Shown in pieces: positions 47,331 to 59,870 of a stretch of 64,000 bases of DNA. The notes below the pieces were generated by a model, which was not told the origin of the DNA, made no database searches, and saw only the letters and a list, made by a program, of their open reading frames with translations. A program made the translations under genes and the position numbers. Within the stretch, counting starts at the first letter, position 1, and the number at the start of each line of letters is the position of its first letter. The stretch is from Papilionanthe hookeriana x Papilionanthe teres (lineage: Eukaryota; Streptophyta; Magnoliopsida; Asparagales; Orchidaceae): contig CM040421.1 of assembly GCA_022702705.1 (NCBI GenBank), forward strand, positions 744,001-808,000, read 5' to 3'.

Positions 47331-47935
47331 CTTTCATGTAAGTGACCAAGCTTTGTCCCAAGCCATAGGTGAGCCAAAGACAAGCCATGTACAAGCCATA
47401 TGAAGCCATAGGATGTTTGACATGTGGCCATGCCTAAAGTAGCAAGAGGAGGGCCCCCTTTCTTAAACCTTCATTAGGCTTTTTAACCCCTTCCATGTTA
47501 CACACTAAACCATGATTAGCCACATCACTTTAGATGGGGACTTCACCACCCCTTTCTATCTGATGCAAATGATCCTCTCTCAGCCCAAATCGGCCATGGG
47601 GAGGTGAACCTAACCCAAAATCATGGCTTGGACCAAATCAAGCCAAAATGGCCTCTCCCTATACCATTTTAATCCAAGCCTTTTACACATGTCCATGGCT
47701 AATGATCGCACAAACCTCCGCCCCGACCCACTCGGACCCGAGGGTGACCCATGCCTGCCGGCCAGCCGCCTGGATCGCCGGAAAACACCACACCGAGAGC
47801 TCACATGTGAGCCAACATTGAAATTCTCCTTGCTGAGCTATCCCAAGTCCGATGCGTTGCCATGGTTGTTCTTCCCTTGACCTAAGCAGCTGATCCCAAG
47901 CCCTATCTCCCCCTGGGAGGCCCTCCAGCCTCTCC

Positions 47936-47945
47936 TATGTAAACC
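47936..47945 (+). promoter_or_regulatory. TATA-like box of the copy B LTR, altered
   Basis: TATGTAAACC in the place of TATTTAAATA of LTR1, followed by CCACCTCTCTCGGCC. The change may weaken the promoter. Confidence 0.5.
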
Positions 47946-48361
47946 CCACCTCTCTCGGCCATGGAAGAGGTGCTGAACCAACCTTAAGGAAACTCTGCCA
48001 AAATCATTCTAGACCACTCTCCACACATAGAGCATTTGATTCCCACTGGATTCCAACCCCAATTCCCTCCAGCTGAGCTCAATTTTGAGTTCAAATTTTA
48101 GCATAAAAACCGGGACACTTCTTCACGGTGAGCCAATCCCCAAATTGGTTGGTCCTACACCTTCACCGAGACCAAGAGAAGAAGTTTACCAGCAAAAGCC
48201 CCCTCACCAGGCCAGCCATTACTTCCAGCCTCCAAGCTTTGTGATCGGGCTTGGTCGAAATCATACCTAGACAATTCACCAGGCCAAGGGACTTCATCTG
48301 GAGCTTGCTTGGACCTAATCGAAGGTGACACAACTCTCATATTAAAGCTTTACTTCTCTGA

Positions 48362-48373
48362 GCAAAGGTATGG
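48362..48373 (+). promoter_or_regulatory. Splice-donor-like site in the copy B leader
   Basis: GCAAAG/GTATGG, GT at 48368-48369, same as in LTR1 and LTR2. If used, the intron would run through most of R-U5 to an acceptor before ORF1 or further downstream. Confidence 0.42.
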
Positions 48374-50619
48374 ACTCACTCTTCTTCCCAAGCTTACAGA
48401 GATTCTCTATTTAATTTGAGTCAATTTCAATATATGTTTACCATATGGATGTGTTCGTCTCCTCAAGACGAATCCATAGAGCATAAGAACACGAAAATCC
48501 GTTGAGAATCGAGTGAGAAATTAGGGTTAGAAGGTTGACGGTCACGGGTGCACACAAGTCGTAGACGATGACTGGAAGCCGTCGGATCAAGCGTGTATCG
48601 AGCGGACGGTCTGGATTGAGCCTGACAGTGCGATGGTAAGTGAACCACGGGGCCCTGGAGCGCTGAGTCGGATGGCAGGGCTGAATCAGAAGACGACACG
48701 CGGCTTTTCGGAGATGCCTAGGTTGAGCTGGCGCCGCGTGGATAAGTAGGAAATTAGGGTATTTTTTGATTTATTTAATTCCCTAAACTTCAAAAATGCA
48801 TAACTTTATGTAGGAAAATCGAGAAAAATAAAATAAAAATACCTTCTTGCTCGAGTGAACGAGAGGAGAATAATGTGGAAAAGAAATCATTTAATTTCAT
48901 TGAGTATTTGATTTTTAATAATTTATTTACTCTCTGCACATTTTCAATTCTCCATGCATGTATACAATTTACCATTGCATGAGACCATAGGGCTTTTGAA
49001 GCCTCTGAATTTGGGAACATTCCCTGAATTTTCCAAAGTCGAGGCCACCCTATGAAGAGTTATTGATTTTTCAATTCTAGGTTACTATTACGAGTATTTT
49101 AATTCTAATAATTAGCATGTTGTGAAATAAATTCTAGAAAAATTTGGTGATGTTTCTTATGACCAGAGGACCCTAGGAAAAATGGTTTTTGAGTTAACCC
49201 ACTTGTAGTAACCCTAATTGGCTTAAACACCCAAAATGGAGCTTTAATTAATTAGAGCTAATCATACATCAAATTGACTTGAAATCAATTCTCCACTGAC
49301 CTTTAGGATCAGAGGAAACCACCATAAAAGTTTGAAGTCAATTGGACTTGGTTAGCCCTATCAAATGGGTTGATTAACCCATTTAGCCAAACTTAAACTT
49401 TAAAAATTTATAACTTTCAAAATCCTTTTCAAAAATTCACCAAATTGGTTTTGGAGCCTCTCTGATATTAGGGGAATTTAAGAAAATTAAAATTGCAATT
49501 TTCCAAAAAAAGTTGATTTTTTGTATTATTTTAATATTTTAAATAATTAAAAAATAATAAAAATCACAAAAATAATAAAATTCACCAAAATGTCACATTT
49601 TAAATTTTAATCACTTAGGAACAAACCCCATATTTTTCTTAAGTCTCTATGATGAGATATTAAATTTTAAAGCCCTAAGGTAATTTTAAAATTAAAAAAA
49701 ATATATTTTCTAGCATTTCCACAAAAATAATTCTAATAAATCAAAGAAAAATCAAAAAATTATAAAAATTGGTTCTCTGGTTTTCTTGGTATTAGAGAGA
49801 TTTTTGAAAAATATAAAATTCATTTTTCAAACTTTATTTTAATTTTAAATTAATTAATACTCCAAAACTCAAAATAATTATAATAAAAATAATATAATTC
49901 AAAAAAATCACCAAAATTGGTCCAAGTGGTCCTCTAGTCATTAGGAATGTCCCATAGTTTTTTTAAGGACAGAAACTTTCCCTTGGTCATGTTATTAAAT
50001 TTTCCTTGAAAATTCTTATTTTCCACCAAAAATAATTACATAAATAAATTAAATACAGAAAAATTACATTTTCTCCTCTAATGTCTTGATTGACATATGA
50101 GTGAAGTTACATAAAAATTTCAAATTCATTTAAGCTCAATTTAGTGAGTTATGGAATTAGTAAGCATAAAGGGCAAAATGGTAATTAAAATTTTAACCTA
50201 TAATTAAAATTTTTAGGTTTAATTAAAAGGATGGGTAAAATATTTGATATTAAGTTGATTTTGGATGTTTGAAACTTAGGTATTTAAAGGGTAGAAACCT
50301 ACCAAGTAATTTGAAAGTAATCAAAATAAACCTTAATTAAATAATTAATTAAATTTGGAAGAATAATAAAAAAATTAGAATTATTAAAATAGGGATATTA
50401 TTAGGAATAAATATATTCTTTAATCTTAGAATCCCTAAATCAATCACCTCAACAATATTCAATTCCTAATTAAAATGATAATCTAAATTCAAAACTTAAA
50501 ATGCTTAATAATTAAATTAAATTAAAATTAAAACATTTAAATTAAATCCTTTTAAAATTTCAATTAAATTAATACTATAACATTTAAAATTAAATCATCC
50601 CTAAAGCATAAAAAAATAA

Positions 50620-50930
50620 AATATTAAATTAAAATTAAAAGAAAAATAATAAAATTAAATTAAAATTAAAATTAAATTAAAATTAAAAAAAATAAAACCA
50701 AATTAAAATTTAAATTAAAATTTGAATTAAATTAAATTAAATTAAATTAAATTAAATCACATTAAATTAAATTAAATTAAAACATATTAAATTAAATTAA
50801 ATTAAATAAAAGAAATAAAATCAATTTAAAATAACATTAAAATTAAATAAATAAAATTAAATTAAAATTAAAAACAAACCAAATTAAATTAAAATTAAAT
50901 TAAATTAAATTGAATTGAATATAACATCAC
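50620..50930 (+). repeat. AAATT array in the copy B LTR
   Basis: AAATT runs broken by AACATATTA and AATCACATTA. Same location as in the other two LTRs. Confidence 0.82.
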
Positions 50931-53045
50931 TTAAGACATAAAGAATTCAAAAATAAATCTAAAATAACTTGAACACTATTCCAAACTTAAACCCATTAAT
51001 TGAAATTAAGTCGAATCACAAATCACTTAAACATCGATTTGCCCTCAAAAGCTCTTGTTGTCATAACTCCTAAATGGAGTGTTAAGTGAAGTATTACTTC
51101 ACTCATAGGATATTCAAATGTCCTAGTTCACTGAGCAAGATAACAAAACTTGAACTCCTGGATAATTGATTCATTATATAATTAAATTCTCTTGGACATA
51201 AAATAATCCTAAAAGTATTGAAAAGATGTTTAAGATTCGTCTTAAGCACTTCCTTAGTACGATAGGATGTTTATAAGAACAACTGAACTTAATTGTTCTT
51301 TGATGAAGAAAATCATCCTCAAACCAAAACACAAGAACACTAGACGTCATAGGAGATGACTAGCCATAGGATTAGGAACTTGGTAGAAAACCATAACCCT
51401 TCCCTTAGCTTTTCCTAGGAACTTGCTTTAAATGCTTAAATATTCTAAATTGTGTTTAAGTGTAGCCTGGGATGACGGGAAGACCCTCCAAGTATGCTTT
51501 TATTTTATTGCAATTTACTTTCTTGCAATTTACTTTATTGCAAATGCACTTACTTTTCTTGCATGATAAGCAACTATTGCATGAAAACCTACACCTTTAG
51601 GATAGTCTCTAAAACTGAAACCAAAACTAAATTAAAAGTCATTACAAGATAAAATTCACCGCCACAACATTTCAAAATATAAAACAACTCAAAATTTAAT
51701 CACAAACAGAATACAAAACTACAATTATAACTAAATTAAAACGTCTTGTTGGATGATCGGGAATACCTCGGATGATGTAACCTATGTGTTGCTAACGAGA
51801 TTTCCCACGGTCTAAATGAAAGTGTGGAACTCATTTAGTTGAGTTTAGCAAATTCATCTGGACTAAGTGAATCCGATAAAAATAACGATGCCGGAAGGAT
51901 GGAACCGTGGGATCTTAACCGATGTTGTTATAATCAACTTTAAGATTTGTTTTAATTAAAACATAAAAAAACACTTGGACTTTACGATTTCTAAAACCAA
52001 ACTTCTCCCTTCTCTTTTGATTACAATCTTCTAAAACTAAACCTCTGCAACAACAAGAAGCTCGGAGCATGGTGGACAGCACGGCCATCGTCATCAGCAA
52101 AACCTAAGTCTACTTCAGCAAAACTTTCTTAGAATTAAATAACCAAGCCATAGGATTTCGAGGTAGTTTGCCTGGTGCAACATAAATCCTCAACCTTTTG
52201 TTAGGCATTTGCATTGCAAATTAAGCCCTAACCGGTCTTAGGACTCCGAGGTAGTTGTTTGATACAAAATAAAACCTCACATCTTCGAGGCTACTTGTAT
52301 GATCATGTCATACAAACATAAGTCCTAATCAATTAAAATTGGCAAGATCAAAACATTAAATAAACATTAGGACTTTCCTAAATTCAAACCAAACAATAGG
52401 ATAGTCAGGAAATTACCGAAGTTCTCTTCGAATCTGTAATTTCTCCTACCTTTCTTCCTTTGAATTCCCAAAACAAAATGTTCCAAACTTGATCCATTCC
52501 TTATTGAAATTCCAAAATTCAATCCCTTGAAAACTTAACCTTTGAGATTCTTGAGAGCAGAATTACTGATTATTATCGAGAGTTTTCTTAAGTGATTCCC
52601 GTCACTTAAGATGTAATTAACTATAGGGGCTTGCCCTTATAGGGAATTTTAAGAACCCAGGTAATATAAACCCTGCTTAATTCATTTATATTAAGTAGGG
52701 GAATTTGTCGGCTTATAAAATTGGTTTGCAGACCAAACGGATGTCACAAATCTTCTAGTTTATTTAATCGAGCCCCATCACCAAACAGTGTGTCTATTCT
52801 TCAGGATAGATACACGTGCGGTGCTCGTTTATATAAACTATTTGGGATGTGAGATCGGTTTGATTTCATATCTTTAAATTTTCAAATTTAAAAATTATTT
52901 TCAAAATCAAATACTACTTTCTAAATCATATATATATATATATATATTTAAATTAAAATTAAAATTTAAAATTCGTCGACAACTTCTATTAGGCGACCCC
53001 TTTTCAAAATAAAACACATAACACAAAAATAAGTCGTACAATTTC

Positions 53046-53063
53046 TGGCGACTCCGCTGGGAA
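53046..53063 (+). promoter_or_regulatory. Primer-binding site, tRNA-Arg
   Basis: TGGCGACTCCGCTGGGAA starts five bases after the LTR. Its complement ends in AGTCGCCA, the 3' end expected of plant tRNA-Arg (from memory; one or two differences further in). Ogre elements are known to use tRNA-Arg. Primes minus-strand DNA synthesis. Confidence 0.8.
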
Positions 53064-53578
53064 AAATTCCTCTCTCCATTTTAATCAGATAGTTCTGCTT
53101 TCAAAAATCGGTAGCGTATCCATGTCCCTAGTGGATCAAACTACCCTTCTTTCCGTTGAAATACTATGTTCATTTCTACCTTGAACAAGTATAGCCAACA
53201 TTCTCTCGGATTTAGGAGCCACTGTTTAGACACCCCTAAACAGAGAGGTTCCGAGATCCTTTTACCTCATTTCTGAGGTGGGGTGGGCCCCCAATAGGTA
53301 TTAGTCTAGGAGCAGTCTTGCGGGTCGAGAAGTTTCTACAAGACTTTCTCTTCCTTTTCGAGTTCCTAATCAATTCCTTTTACCCTTCCTACAACTCTCC
53401 TTCTTTTAATAATTCTCCTTCCTAACGAACAAATCTTTTCGAAAAATAATTATCTTCTAATACCACAAATACACTAAGATAAACGGGAATGTGTTTGGAC
53501 TCTTTTTTTTGCATCATAAGTTTTACGACAAGAAGAAGCATGATTCGGGGACTAACACTTGGAATCTGCCCTGCATAA
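53064..53578 (+). promoter_or_regulatory. Copy B leader with hairpins and inverted PPT/U3-like segment
   Basis: Non-coding. TGTTTAG/CTAAACA (53223-53229 with 53236-53242) forms a 7 bp stem. 53264-53299 contains ACCTCATTTCTGAGGT, itself a stem, followed by GGGCCCCCAATAGGT. Read in reverse complement this is ACCTATTGGGGGCCC, then ACCTCA...TGAGGT, echoing the polypurine tract and LTR start at 10293-10336. Pyrimidine-rich after 53340. Confidence 0.6.
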
Positions 53579-54460
53579 ATGGAAGCCACAAAACTGATCT
53601 TCTCCTTCGTCAACGGACCGGACTCGGTCGTGTTCAAGGACGAATCGCCTCGATAATGGAATCATTCAATTCGGACAAGAATTCGGGGACACCGACATCA
53701 GAATCCCCGACGTCACTCTCTTTTCACTCACAAGCAAAGTACCGGAAACTGAGAAGCCGTTGATTGAGTTTAACCTCAAGTCAACTCATGAATTCTCTCC
53801 TCTGCAAAAGATTCCAACTGAGAGGAGTATTGTTGTTCGCAAAAGGACTGTTGTTGCTACCCCCACTGGTCTAGTTGTCTCTGCACCTACCCCGGCTTCT
53901 GCTAGACTAAAGGGGAAGGAAATTCAGAACTATGATGAACTTGTTGCCGTGGAGGGTACAGATCTTCCTATAAAACCTTCTATTTTTGAAATCGGGTCCA
54001 GCTCAAGAATTCCATCACTGACACGGACTCAGAGGAGGAACAGAAGTAGAAGGATTGCTAGAGAAGCCAGAACTACTAAAGTTGCTTTCTCGGAGGAAAT
54101 ACCGGAACTGCCCGAGTATACACCGCCGCTCGAATACGTACCACTTTTGGGAGGAAGTAGATTCCATCCCCTCTCCGCCGCGAGGATGAAGAAAATGTCC
54201 GCAAGATTGCTTCGCATTGCCTCGACCAAGCATATTACAACGATGGCCATAAGAAAAGGGCTAGAATTAAGCCATTTGCTCGACTGCAAACCCTGATAGA
54301 AAAGTTAGCAAAGAAAGAAAAATGCCCTGTATCAGAAATTTTAAGAAGGATAGGACGGGTGCCAGCTAAGTCTCGTCTTGGGCCGCGAGTAGAACCTGCT
54401 ATCGCTGCGAAAAAGCCAAATAAGAGAATGAAAGCTAGTCCACCTGTCGTTGTTTCATGA
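53579..54460 (+). pseudogene. ORF1 upstream of gag
   Basis: ATG 53579 (MEATKLIFSFVNGPDSVVF), stop TGA 54458-54460, about 293 codons in frames 2, 3 (from about 53655) and 2 again (from about 54250). An ORF before gag is a feature of Ogre elements; its role is unknown. Segments: LIFSFVNG; NGIIQFGQEFGDTDIRIPD; VVATPTGLVVSAPT (about 53849); LTRTQRRNRSRRI (about 54015), basic; a proline-rich bridge (ELPEYTPPLEYVPL); and KKEKCPVSEILRRIGRVP. Several of these recur in the N-terminus of the ALKBH fusion ORF. The stop is in frame with gag and could come from CGA. Confidence 0.7.
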
Positions 54461-55990
54461 CTACAAATTAGGGAGGATACCACCTTCCAGCATTTGACTG
54501 ACAGACCATCCGGTCCTAGACCTTCTACTGCAAGAAGGATGGTATGGCATCCCACTACCAGACAATTGAGATTAAAACAACAGCCTGAGAAGGAAAGTCT
54601 CGTCAGGAGACTTGAGTCCGAAGAAAGTGCTACAGCAGTAAAGGGGACTCATGAGAAGGAAACCCGACAGTTATCACATGACAACTGCAAGGATGTACAG
54701 AAAAGACCACTAGAAGATGCTATGGAGAAGCTAAGAACTGATATTCGGCGATTAGCAAGAGAAAGAGAAGAAAAATTCGGAGATGAAGTCGACTCGTCAG
54801 AGTTCATGGATGATGAATATGCAGAAATTAACATGGTTGAAACACGAGCTTCGTCAGCTTCACAAGGTGCTCCTGTAGCCGCAGAAAAAGAGGAGCCGGA
54901 AGTAATGAGGATGCAGCTTCAGGAGAAAGATGATACGATCGCCCAAATGGCAAAAAGGATGGAAGAGATGGCTGCAGCCCTAGCCACTCTCCAGAGTCAG
55001 GTTCAACCCCAAAGAGAAACACCCCCAGAAGTCATTCACATTGTAGACGGAGGAAAGGAGATTACATCCATCAACGGGGTTGATCAATTAAAAAAGGATG
55101 CAACACAAAGCATGATTCCAGAAAAGGATATCAAGAGCATGGTGGAACAGCAAGTGCGAGAAGCCTTGGCACAATCAAAGAGCGGGACATCCTTTCGGAC
55201 GGGTAGACCTTACCCTGAAGAATTCAACGCTGTCCAATATCCAAAAGGCTTCGTACCACCTCTGTTCAAGACCTTTGATGGAACCAGAAACCCTCGACAA
55301 CATGTTGCACATTTTCGTGCCAATTGTTGCATTGCCGGAGGAAGTGATGCTTTACTCTTCCGACAATTTGTCAGCAGCCTGTCAGGGATCGCCTTTGATT
55401 GGTATGCGGAATTACCGAACGGTTCGGTGAAGACATTTTCAGAATTAGAGAACCTCTTCATCAAGCGATTTGCCGGAGCTCGAGCACCACATCACTATAG
55501 GTGATTTAGTGGTAGAGAAGCAGAAGCTGAACGAAACTTTGGTGGAATACATACTTCGATGGAGGAATCTAAGTATGAAGTGCGAGCCACAGCTACAAGA
55601 ACAACATGCAGTCAGCATTTTACTAAAGAGCATTCATGGCCCGATAGCACTTCTCCTCAAGGGATTTACTATTAAGACTTTTGAGAAGTTGTTAAGCAAG
55701 GCCGGAAGCTTGCAAGAGGAGGCGAAGCAATTAAGTTTCACCGAAAAAACAGACAAACATAAGCCCGTGAAAACTTTTGAAAAGAAGTTCGGGATCGTCG
55801 CAGCAGTCGATAAAGGCAAGCAGCCAATACAAATACCGCCAGAACGGCCGCAACAAACTCAACAGAATTACCAGCAACCTCGAACCAGCTTTCAGTCATC
55901 TCAACAGTATGAACAACCACCTCGTCCACAACGTACGTTTAGGGAGCTTCGAGCGGGGAGTATCCGTTCAAGAATGAGGCGATGCTGAAA
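54461..55990 (+). pseudogene. Copy B gag
   Basis: Structural protein of the particle. First ATG 54494 (MTDRPSGPRPSTARR), frame 2 open to 55504, then frame 3 (55470-55988). Basic start, a long charged coiled-coil-like middle (LEDAMEKLRTDIRRLARE, MRMQLQEKDDTIAQMAKRM), then the retrotransposon gag domain (FVPPLFKTFDGTRNPRQHV, HFRANCCIAGG, AFDWYAELPNGSVKTFSEL, FIKRF; then TLVEYILRWRNLSMKC in the next frame). Gln/Pro-rich tail. The frame shift near 55490 breaks it. Frame 2 is open from the ORF1 stop at 54460 to the ATG, so ORF1 and gag may once have been joined. Confidence 0.85.
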
Positions 55991-57128
55991 ATGTTCCGCA
56001 GATCGATGAAGACTCCGGATTTCCAACTACCGCAGCCTAAGAAACTAGAAGAAGTCGACAAGAAAGGTGATCCCAACTTTTGCCCTTACCACCTGGATGC
56101 TTGGACACAAGATAGAAGATTGCATTACCTTCAAAAGTTGGCTCAACGACAATCTTCGAAAAGGGAATATAACGATCCCGAAGGAATACATGAAGGAACC
56201 CCAGAAAGGAGGTTCCGTCAATGTTATCTCGACGGATCTCATTGTTCCGATAGATCCCTATGCGACTGATGATGGATGGACTACTGCTTGGACAAAGTCT
56301 TCGAAGAAGATTTTGGATCGCATCCAAACCACTTCGATGCAAGCCTCAATTCAGAGTTCAAAACCTGTCAAGTCGGCACTATCACTTACGATAGAAGAAC
56401 CACCTCAACAAGAGACGATTGAAGAAAAGAAGAAAATTGATGAAGAAGAGAAGACCGAGGCTCCTGAGGCTAGACTAGGGGCTGCCTATCCTAGGATAGT
56501 TGTTTCCGATTCGGGGGAGAAATCCCTCGAACCTCTGACTCTGTATAATTATCTGCTCACTCCGGTGGGATCTTATAATGATAAGGGTTATGGCTTTGGC
56601 TACGTTTTTACTGTTTCTAACGATTACGTAACTAGCGACAACCAACCTAATCCGGAAATCGATTCCGATACAAGTAACAATTCTCAAATCATACACAATC
56701 TCGACGATCACAATGACAAAGAAGACATCCACCAAGGAGGCTACGAGAGTTCAACAAGAAATGAATCTATTTGTGAGTTTCGAGGAGCTCCAGTCACAAT
56801 AGAGTTAGAGCCTTCAGACTCTGAAGCTAATCTAGAAGAACCTGTCATTCCGATTCAGGAGGAGACACCAGCAGAACTCAATACCGTATTCGGGAGAAAT
56901 TACGAAGTAAACTTAATAAGTGGAAGAGTTCTACCTCCGAGAATTGGTCCAAAAGACAAAGGAAAGCGTGTGGTTGTTCGAGAAGAACCAACCCCGACAG
57001 AAGAATTACCCATTCGGGAAGAAATCGAGACACATGGAAATAAAGTGGATTACAACGTGCTAGCCCATCTTAGGAAACTACCGACCAACCGAGCATCTAC
57101 GACGCTCTCATCTTATCAAAGGAGATGA
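55982..57128 (+). pseudogene. Copy B gag zinc knuckle and gag-protease linker
   Basis: MLKMFRRSMKTPDFQLPQP in frame 2, then a CPYH...GHKIEDC zinc-knuckle-like motif at about 56084-56135, split by a frameshift into frame 3. Then SWLNDNLRKGNITIP and a long, acidic, poorly conserved linker (open 56067-57128), ending NYEVNLISGRVLPPR, VDYNVLAHLRKLP. The knuckle would bind RNA. Frame changes near 56080 and 57125. Confidence 0.8.
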
Positions 57129-57600
57129 GAGAAGATCTGATCAAGGCCTTACTTGATCTAGAAATTTGCTTAGCTCAAATGTCCGGAGATTCCTTAGATG
57201 AGGTTTGCTCGTTAAAGGAACAGCGAGGTGTTACCTTCACGGACAATGACCTACTACTTGGGACGACAGACCACAACCGACCGTTGTACATTTCAATTAC
57301 AATCGGGAAGTTTACACTCTCCAGAGTATTGGTGGATCCAGGAGCATCAATCAATATAATGAATCTTCGAACGCTAGCATACTTGGAAATTGATGCTCGC
57401 GAGCTAGAAGCGGACAAAATGTTATTAAGAGGATTTAACCAGAAAGGCGAAAGAGCCCTCGGATCGATAACACTGCTAATGAAGACCGGTGACTTAGCAA
57501 AGACAACCGCGAAATTCACATAATCGATTCAGAAACATCATTGAACGCTCTACTGGGCCGACTATGGATACATGAAAATCGGATGGTACCATCATCTTTA
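57125..57600 (+). pseudogene. Copy B aspartic protease
   Basis: Frame 2, 57125-57523: EICLAQMSGDSLDEVCSL, GVTFTDNDLLLGTTDHNRPL, catalytic loop VLVDPGASINIMNL (about 57329), LRGFNQKGERALGSI. One missing base near 57514 (AAATTCACAT against AAATTTCACAT in copy A) shifts to frame 1, which continues ALLGRLWIHENRM. DPG replaces the usual DTG/DSG, as in copy A, so this is the family's own version. Confidence 0.87.
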
Positions 57601-58680
57601 CATCAGTGCATCAAATACTACAATAGAGGGGAACAATGCATCAAAGGTGACTTACAACCGTTCTCCGTACATGAAATTGGAATCCATGAAGATGCAGCTT
57701 ATTATGCACCTCCAAAGAAAATAATCTTTTCCAGAGATACTATAACGAATGAAGCAAAGGAAGACGAAGAACCTGAAGTTCTAGTCCAACAGTCACTCAC
57801 CACTCCCTTACTGCGAGATGGTGAAGGTTTCTCCACAACTCGCATCCGAGGTCGAGGCCGGGGATGAGGTCGTGGCAGAGACGTTAAGACAGTTGGACAG
57901 ATGAAACCAGCCATCAATGTTGATTGGGAAGACAATTCTGAAGAAGAAAAAGAGATCAAGCAAGAAGCGGCGACAATAAGTCGGAAGAAGCCGCAATTCA
58001 GGATCTCTCTCGAAGATGAAAAGAACGAAGAATACAAATCGATGTACGAGAAGATTAACCACTATGTACACACTATGACCCTGACCCCGATCCATTCTAA
58101 TAAGATCGAGGGTATGGTGGTCAAAGAGGTACATAGCGGCGGTGCAAAGCCCATCAAATTCTACCGTGGTGCTCCTTCCTCCAAAACTGAAAATAATGTA
58201 CAACTTGAATATGTCACTTCATCGAATTACTGGAATTACCTTTTCGAGTGGTACTCTCCTTGTGTTCAAAATTTAATTCAGCGTGGTTTCTTACCTCGAC
58301 AATGGACAAAAGGCCAATCACAACATTTTGAAAATTTATGGAATAACTCCGGTCGTCCACCCAATTCGAAACATGGTCTCAGATTCGACACAGTAGGATC
58401 AGTTGACGATACTGAATTTTGCTTGGTTGTCACTTGCGAGTCTAATGAAAACTGCATGGAAACTACAGAAGAGCTTGAAGATTTACAAATTGGAAACTCT
58501 CCACCAGAGTTCGAAGAAGAGATCAAATCTACAATAGATGAGATAACGTAAGTTAACTTAGGTACTAGCGAAGAGCCTAGACCTACCTTTGTTAGCTCCT
58601 TACTCAATAAAGAAGACTCCGAAGAAATAATCAAGTTATTAATGGAATTTAAAGACTGTTTTGCTTGGAACTACGATGAG
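57601..58680 (+). pseudogene. Copy B protease-RT linker and RT N-terminus
   Basis: Frame 1: GDLQPFSVHEIGIHED, RIRGRGRG, then TGA at 57865 where copy A has CGA, and open again 57901-58551 (INVDWEDNSEEEKEIKQE; NKIEGMVVKEV; FYRGAPSSKTENN). TAA at 58549 where copy A has GAA. Ends LLMEFKDCFAWNYDEMP, and here the sequence is uninterrupted, showing the pre-insertion state of copy A at 1431. Confidence 0.82.
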
Positions 58681-59870
58681 ATGCCGTGATTAGCTCCGGA
58701 GGTCGCAGTCCATAAGCTAGGAGTGGATCCTACTACGTTCCGATCGACAAGATCCCGAGAAGAATGCGTCTAGAAATCGAACAACAAGTCATAGTCGAAG
58801 TTAAAAAGCTAATAGACGCTAAATTTGTCCGTGAAGAGCAATACCCGACTTGGTTAGCCAATGTGGTACCAGTCATGAAGAAGAATGGTCAGATCGAAAT
58901 TTGTGTGGATTTCAGAGATTTAAACAAGGCATGTCCAAAAGATGAATTCCCTCTACCGATCCCAGAATTAATGATCGACATTGCTTCAACACATGAAATA
59001 TTCTCATTCATGGATGGATCTTCGGGATACAACCGGATAAAAATGGCTCCGGAAGATGAAAAACTTACGAGCATTCAGAGACGCCGATCGGAGTATATTG
59101 CTACACAGGTGATGCCATTCGGACCGAAGAACGCGGGAGCAACATACCAGAGAGCGATGACAAGAATTTTTGATGATCTCATTCACAATCAAGTCGAATG
59201 CTACGTGGATGATGTGGTCATCAAAAGCAAAGTAAAGGAAAACCACCTGTATGATTTGAGGATTGTTTTTGAACGATTAAGACAATTTAACCTTAAGATG
59301 AATCCCTTAAAATGAGCCTTCGGCGTCACCTCCGGGAAATTCTTAGGATTCGTTGTCCGACATCGTGGAATTGAAATCGACCCGGAAAAGATTAAAGCTA
59401 TCTTAGAAATGCCGCCTCCCAGAACCTTAAAACAACTACGATCTTTTCAAGGGAAGCTAGCATATCTTCGACGCTTTTTCTCGAACTTGTCAGGTAGGTG
59501 TCAGCCTTTCTCGGCATTAGTTAAAAAGGACGCCAAATTTATTTGGGAAGAGAAATGCCAAAAGGCCTTTGAGGACATTAAACAATATTTAATGACACCT
59601 CCTGTCTTAGCAGCCCCAGTCTCAGGTAGACCGTTGATACTTTATACCGCGGCTTTAGACGACTCACTCAGAGCCCTATTAGCCCAGGTCAATGATGAGT
59701 GTAAAGAAAATGCTCTTTACTACCTAAGCCGTCGTTTACTTCCGACGAAAATAAAGTATCCCACAATTGAAAAGCACTGTTTGGCCCTGATCTTCGCCGC
59801 TCAAAAGCTCAGGCACTACATGCTTTCTCATAAGGTCAACCTGATCTCGAAATTTAATCCATTGTAATAC
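58681..59870 (+). pseudogene. Copy B reverse transcriptase and first RNase H
   Basis: Frame 3 mainly, 58764-59315 and 59409-59867. Motifs: CVDFRDLNKACPKDEFPLP, FMDGSSGYNRIKM, MPFGPKNAGATYQRAM, catalytic YVDD at 59202-59213. A local double indel (59070-59108) scrambles about 12 residues. TGA at 59314-59316 replaces TGC of copy A. RNase H: LYTAALDDSLRALLAQ, LSRRLLPTKIKYPTIEKH, LALIFAAQKL. TAA at 59865-59867 replaces CAA. Confidence 0.9.

Larger units (their letters stand above)
45574..53040 (+). mobile_element. 5' LTR of copy B (7467 bp)
   Basis: TGTTGACCTCA ... CGTACA. Followed after five bases by the PBS, which proves this is the 5' LTR and fixes its 3' end. Internal layout: C-rich block 46120-47330, TATA-like 47936, splice-donor-like 48367, GC-rich block 48470-48740, AAATT array about 50620-50930, and a TA microsatellite near 52930-52947. 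Closer in wording to LTR1 of copy A than LTR2 is. No gene inside. Confidence 0.93.
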
